Source: JAVKDP01 sp040222185 | GTDB taxonomy: Bacteria; Bacteroidota; Rhodothermia; Balneolales; Balneolaceae | Length of the DNA stretch: 10,160 bases | Assembly (NCBI GenBank): GCA_040222185.1 | Contig: JAVKDP010000009.1 | Location: 1 to 10,160 of the forward strand | Direction: 5' to 3' | In this document: positions 6,943 to 10,160 of the stretch, one piece after another | Layout of the letters: every line of letters begins with the position of its first letter | Position numbering within the stretch: the first letter of the stretch is position 1 | The notes under the pieces: model-generated | Seen by the model: the letters and a program-made list of their open reading frames with translations, nothing else | What the model was told of the DNA's origin: nothing | The model's database searches: none | Translations under genes and position numbers: made by a program

Positions 6943-7425
6943 ATGGCAAAAAAAGATTTTAAAGATTTCTTTCCGAACCCAGAAGAGAAGCTGGGATACC
7001 TATTCTGGCAAATCAATATGCTTTGGGTGAGGAAGGTAAACCAGTCACTCCAGGAAATTGGCTTAACACATACTCAGTTAATCACACTCGCAGCTACTGA
7101 ATGGCTTAATCACAAAAAGGAGTACGTCATCCAGAGAGATCTTGCCGAGAAAATAAAGATTGACCGGATGATGATTTCAAAGCTGGTTAGTAAACTGGTA
7201 GACGCGGAGTTACTTACCAAAACTAAAAGCGAAGAGGATTCCAGGGTTACACTGTTAAGCCTATCCGATTCCGGTAGAGAATTACTTATGGATGCGGTTT
7301 CTATTATGAAAAGGAATGAAAGAGAGTTTTTTGGACTGGTAGAAGAAGATGTTCCGGATTTAAGATTAAAGCTCAAAAACTTATTGATGAAAGCGGAAGA
7401 GCATATGAATGTTGATAAAATTTAA
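6943..7425 (+). CDS. MarR-family transcriptional regulator of the efflux operon
   Basis: A 160-residue winged-helix regulator. Helices at the N-terminus (LGYLFWQINMLWVRKVNQSL) would form part of the dimer interface. The DNA-binding part runs from LTHTQLITLAATEWL (41-55) through QRDLAEKIKIDRMMISKLV (64-82, helix-turn-helix) to the wing, where the MarR signature appears as SEEDSRVTLLSLSDSGRELL (96-115), with Asp99 and Arg101 in the usual places. MarR proteins next to RND pump genes usually repress their own operon and release DNA when a ligand binds; that is inferred here. The two boxes just upstream are the expected targets. The start ATG at 6943 has no Shine-Dalgarno site. The adaptor gene starts 19 bases after its stop codon. 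Confidence 0.92.
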   Translation: MAKKDFKDFFPNPEEKLGYLFWQINMLWVRKVNQSLQEIGLTHTQLITLAATEWLNHKKEYVIQRDLAEKIKIDRMMISKLVSKLVDAELLTKTKSEEDSRVTLLSLSDSGRELLMDAVSIMKRNEREFFGLVEEDVPDLRLKLKNLLMKAEEHMNVDKI

Positions 7426-7444
7426 TTACTCACAACTCACAAAA

Positions 7445-8566
7445 ATGACAAATAGAAAGCTAACAGTAATACTTGGCATACTGATTTTTATCGGAGCCAT
7501 TTTCCTATTCAGGTTCCTGGCATCGGGGCCTGCAGAAGATCCGCAACCAATTGGGAACGGCATTTCAGCAATTGGGGTGCCTGTAATAGAAGCTAATCCA
7601 ACTTCTATAACTTCTGAAATTCCTTTTACAGGAAGAGTGGTTCCTGAAGATGAGATTCAACTTTTTGCTGAAGTTTCAGGAAACCTTTTTAATGGAAGTA
7701 AAGTCTTTAAAACTGGCACTTACTTCAGAAAGGGCGAAGTACTTATTCAAATAGATGACAGGGAACAAAAGCAAGCTGTGATGAACCAAAAATCACAGTT
7801 TCAATCGTTGATAGCTCAAATCCTGGCTGATATCAATATTGATTATCCGGATGAATATGAGGCCTGGTCTACCTATTTAAGTAATATAAATGTAGAAGAA
7901 GAATTGGAAGCTTTACCGACTTCGGATGACAAGAAGTTCAACCTGTTTCTAGCCGGAAGAGGAGTTAATGCCAGTTATTTCGGAATCAAGCAAAGTGAAA
8001 TCCGTTTGTCTAAATACAAGATTAAAGCCCCTTATTCAGGTGTAGTTACGGAAAACCTGCTCGATCCCGGAACTTTAGTGCGTGCTAATCAAAAACTCGG
8101 GCAGTTTACTAAAACGAGTTCTTATGAAATCGAAGCTTCCATCAATGCCAACGATCGTTTTTTCATCGTAAAGGGTGATGATGTATTAGTTATGATTGAA
8201 GGAAATGGAGGACAAACACTGAACGCAAGTGTGGCCAGAATCAATTCCAGGATTGATGCTTCTACACAAACCTTATTGATTTATTTGAAAATTAAGGATG
8301 GTGATGTTTTGGCTGGCCAATATGTATCTGGTTCTATTGCAGGAGAGGTTTTTGATAATGCTCAAAAGGTGGCCAGTAAATCTATAGTGAGAAGCAATAT
8401 GGTTTTTGTTGCCAGCGATTCCATTGCAGTCATAAAGCCAGTTGATGTTCTTGCTAGTATCAAAGACAGTTTGATTATTAGAGGGCTTTCAGCTGGCGAC
8501 CTTGTGATCGATGAGTTCCGTTCGCCTTCTTTTGAAGGAACTAAAGTTGCTCCTTTAAAAAACTGA
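7445..8566 (+). CDS. RND efflux periplasmic adaptor (membrane fusion protein, HlyD/AcrA type)
   Basis: A 373-residue adaptor that would link the inner-membrane RND pump to an outer-membrane channel. It has one N-terminal membrane anchor at about 6-25 (LTVILGILIFIGAIFLFRF) and no lipobox. The lipoyl-like barrel-sandwich halves are at about 72-105 (GTYFRKGEVLIQIDDREQ) and 190-222 (KYKIKAPYSGVVTENLLDPG), with beta-barrel and membrane-proximal domains after that. Between the halves, the segment at about 130-180 is not a regular coiled-coil hairpin but a DYPDEYEAWSTYL stretch and a short loop, a layout known from some Bacteroidota adaptors. I chose ATG at 7445; the frame is open back to ATG 7409, but that would overlap the MarR gene by 17 bases and add a non-signal-like leader. 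The pump gene starts 15 bases after its stop codon. Confidence 0.92.
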   Translation: MTNRKLTVILGILIFIGAIFLFRFLASGPAEDPQPIGNGISAIGVPVIEANPTSITSEIPFTGRVVPEDEIQLFAEVSGNLFNGSKVFKTGTYFRKGEVLIQIDDREQKQAVMNQKSQFQSLIAQILADINIDYPDEYEAWSTYLSNINVEEELEALPTSDDKKFNLFLAGRGVNASYFGIKQSEIRLSKYKIKAPYSGVVTENLLDPGTLVRANQKLGQFTKTSSYEIEASINANDRFFIVKGDDVLVMIEGNGGQTLNASVARINSRIDASTQTLLIYLKIKDGDVLAGQYVSGSIAGEVFDNAQKVASKSIVRSNMVFVASDSIAVIKPVDVLASIKDSLIIRGLSAGDLVIDEFRSPSFEGTKVAPLKN

Positions 8567-8570
8567 CGGC

Positions 8571-8574
8571 AGGA
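8571..8574 (+). promoter_or_regulatory. Shine-Dalgarno site of the RND pump gene
   Basis: AGGA lies 7 bases before the ATG at 8582, a good position. It stands out because most other starts in this window lack a recognisable Shine-Dalgarno sequence, and it supports ATG 8582 as the true start. Confidence 0.55.
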
Positions 8575-8581
8575 CTAATTG

Positions 8582-10160
8582 ATGAGAAAAATAATTCAAT
8601 ATTTCACAAAGCATGTAATTCTTGTTAACCTGGGAATACTGTTATTTGTCTTTTTTGGGCTGATAGCTGGATCCAGCCTGACTTCTTCATTCTTCCCTCA
8701 ACAAGACGTAAGATTTATCAATATCGAAGCTACATTCCCTGGAGCATCTCCGGGTGAAGTGGAAGAAGGGGTAGTTCTTAAAATTGAAGAAAGCCTTGAA
8801 GGTACCAAGGGTGTAGATCGTGTGACATCTATTTCAAGAGAAAATTTTGGCTCTGTTACAGTAGAATTGTTACCAAACCGCGATCCTAATATCGTTTTGC
8901 AAGAAGTAAAAAATGCAGTTGATAAAATCAGCTCATTTCCGACTGATCTGGAAAGGATTGTGGTATTTAAACAAGAACCAGTGAACCGTGTTGGGGAAAT
9001 CGCTCTTACAGGGGATGTTTCTCCTTCAACACTAAGAAGTACAGTTGATGCTTTTGAAGATGTTCTATTGGCTTATAAAGGGCTTTCTCAGCTCCAGTTA
9101 AGTGGTTTCACCGAACCAGAAATTCAAATTGGTGTAAGTGAAGACAGGCTTCGTGAATATGGTCTTACTTTTGCTGATGTAAGCCGCGCAGTAGCAGCAT
9201 CCAATATCAGAACTACAGGCGGTATTGTTAGAGGAGAGCGCGTTGAATTTACCATCAGAGTTGACGAAAGAAGTTATTATGCCAAAGGTTTTAATGAGAT
9301 TGTACTTCGTGCGCTACCAAACGGGACCATCATTCGCCTTGAAGATGTAGCCACAATTGAAGATAAATTCAGTGAAGACACGAATCGAGGTTCACTTGAT
9401 GGAGTTCCGGCTGTATTTATAGGGGTTACAACCACCAACGAGGAGGACATACTTGCAGCCTCAGAGTTTATAAAAGAATATATCGAAGAATTCAATACGC
9501 AGAATAATACGGTTAAAGCTGTTTTGGTGGATGATACTACCATTTCGCTTGTTGAAAGAATTGAGCTTCTTACTGATAATGGACTGCTTGGTGTAGTACT
9601 GGTATTCATTCTGCTGGGCTTGTTTCTGCGAATACGTCTGGCTTTCTGGGTAGCCCTGGGAATCCCGGTTTCTTTCTTGGGAATGTTTGTGGTTGCTGCA
9701 TTTTACGGAATTACGATTAACGTAATTTCTCTTTTCGGTATGATAGTAGTGATAGGTATCCTGGTTGATGATGGGATTGTAGTAGGAGAGAATATTTATC
9801 AGAAATATGAGCAGGGGTTACATCCACTAAAAGCCGCTGTTGAAGGTACAATGGAAGTTGTCCCTTCAGTTACCTCTGCAATCCTAACTACTTGTATTGC
9901 ATTTGGTTTCTTCTTTTTTGTAGATGGGCAGTTAGGTGATTTCTTCAGTGATATTGCTTTTGTGGTTTCGGCAGCATTATTGGTTTCCTTGATAGAAGTA
10001 TTCCTGTTTTTGCCGGCTCACCTTGCCCATTCAAAAGATCTTCACCAGGACAAAACCGCAGAGCGGAAGGGAGTTCAAAACTGGATTGAGGACAAGTTGT
10101 TCTATGTGCGTGATGAGCTGTATGTACCATTTTTGAAGTTTGCGCTTAAAAATAAAACGT
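8582..10160 (+). CDS. RND-family efflux pump, inner-membrane subunit (AcrB-like), 3' end outside the window
   Basis: The frame is open from ATG 8582 to the end of the window, giving 526 residues, about half of a typical RND pump (over 1,000). The first membrane helix (about 11-30) is followed by the first porter-domain loop, starting SSFFPQQDVRFINIEATFPG and ASPGEVEEGV, which is canonical for RND pumps. Further helices lie at about 334-351, 357-377, 383-403 and in the following hydrophobic stretches. TM4 carries GILVDDGIVVGEN with Asp396-Asp397, the proton-relay pair equivalent to Asp407/Asp408 of AcrB, so the pump should be proton-driven. The porter loop is of HAE-like (drug or hydrophobe) rather than metal-pump type, but the substrate is not known. 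It follows the adaptor by 15 bases, in one operon with it and the MarR gene. No frameshift or internal stop is seen within the window. Confidence 0.94.
   Translation, partial: MRKIIQYFTKHVILVNLGILLFVFFGLIAGSSLTSSFFPQQDVRFINIEATFPGASPGEVEEGVVLKIEESLEGTKGVDRVTSISRENFGSVTVELLPNRDPNIVLQEVKNAVDKISSFPTDLERIVVFKQEPVNRVGEIALTGDVSPSTLRSTVDAFEDVLLAYKGLSQLQLSGFTEPEIQIGVSEDRLREYGLTFADVSRAVAASNIRTTGGIVRGERVEFTIRVDERSYYAKGFNEIVLRALPNGTIIRLEDVATIEDKFSEDTNRGSLDGVPAVFIGVTTTNEEDILAASEFIKEYIEEFNTQNNTVKAVLVDDTTISLVERIELLTDNGLLGVVLVFILLGLFLRIRLAFWVALGIPVSFLGMFVVAAFYGITINVISLFGMIVVIGILVDDGIVVGENIYQKYEQGLHPLKAAVEGTMEVVPSVTSAILTTCIAFGFFFFVDGQLGDFFSDIAFVVSAALLVSLIEVFLFLPAHLAHSKDLHQDKTAERKGVQNWIEDKLFYVRDELYVPFLKFALKNKT

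Noticed and set aside
7409..7444. Upstream ATG for the RND adaptor
   Set aside because: It overlaps the MarR gene by 17 bases and adds a 12-residue polar leader; ATG 7445 gives a normal membrane anchor at once.
9277..10130. Open frames on the - strand across the RND pump gene
   Set aside because: They are antisense to a frame with continuous RND-family motifs and show low-complexity Ser-rich translation typical of shadow frames.
1..10160. Defence system, CRISPR array, mobile element or biosynthetic cluster
   Set aside because: No repeats with regular spacing, transposase, integrase, nuclease, toxin-antitoxin or biosynthetic core genes were found in either strand.

Overview
The window looks like chromosomal DNA of a Gram-negative member of the Bacteroidota/Balneolota (FCB) group. 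I infer this from the moderately AT-rich sequence, lipoprotein signal peptides, weak or absent Shine-Dalgarno sites at most starts, AT-rich intergenic palindromes, a membrane TPR regulator with a C-terminal helix-turn-helix (a Bacteroidota-type architecture), and the type of S8 protease and RND adaptor present. No rRNA, tRNA, CRISPR array, IS element or integrase is visible. Species assignment is not possible from sequence reading alone.

Region 1 (1-2370, + strand). A gene for TPR repeats, one membrane helix, a coiled coil and a LuxR-like DNA-binding end is followed by a small lipoprotein with a carbohydrate-binding-module-like fold. The 5' end of the TPR gene looks damaged: the same frame stays open from base 3, encodes what looks like the expected N-terminus, and is broken only by a TAA at 75-77.

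Region 2 (2371-2496). A short gap between convergent genes is filled by two inverted repeats, one a near-perfect 33-bp palindrome. They probably act as a two-way terminator and may belong to a dispersed repeat family.

Region 3 (2497-6810, - strand). In transcription order there are a DUF445 membrane protein, a subtilisin-family (S8) lipoprotein protease with a long acidic insert, and a CrtI/PYROXD2-like FAD oxidoreductase. The last two are separated by only 6 bases, and the oxidoreductase starts with GTG.

Region 4 (6811-10160). A divergent regulatory gap holds two related operator-like boxes 31 bp apart over a Bacteroidota-type promoter. It is followed by a MarR repressor, an RND periplasmic adaptor and the 5' half of an RND inner-membrane pump that runs off the window. 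This is a classic self-regulated drug or metabolite efflux operon. No TolC-type outer-membrane gene is visible; it may lie downstream or elsewhere.

Most of the window is ordinary housekeeping or accessory content. I do not see a clearly new system. The points most worth checking are the interrupted 5' end of the TPR regulator, the paired MarR boxes, the convergent palindromes and the hairpin in the protease leader.
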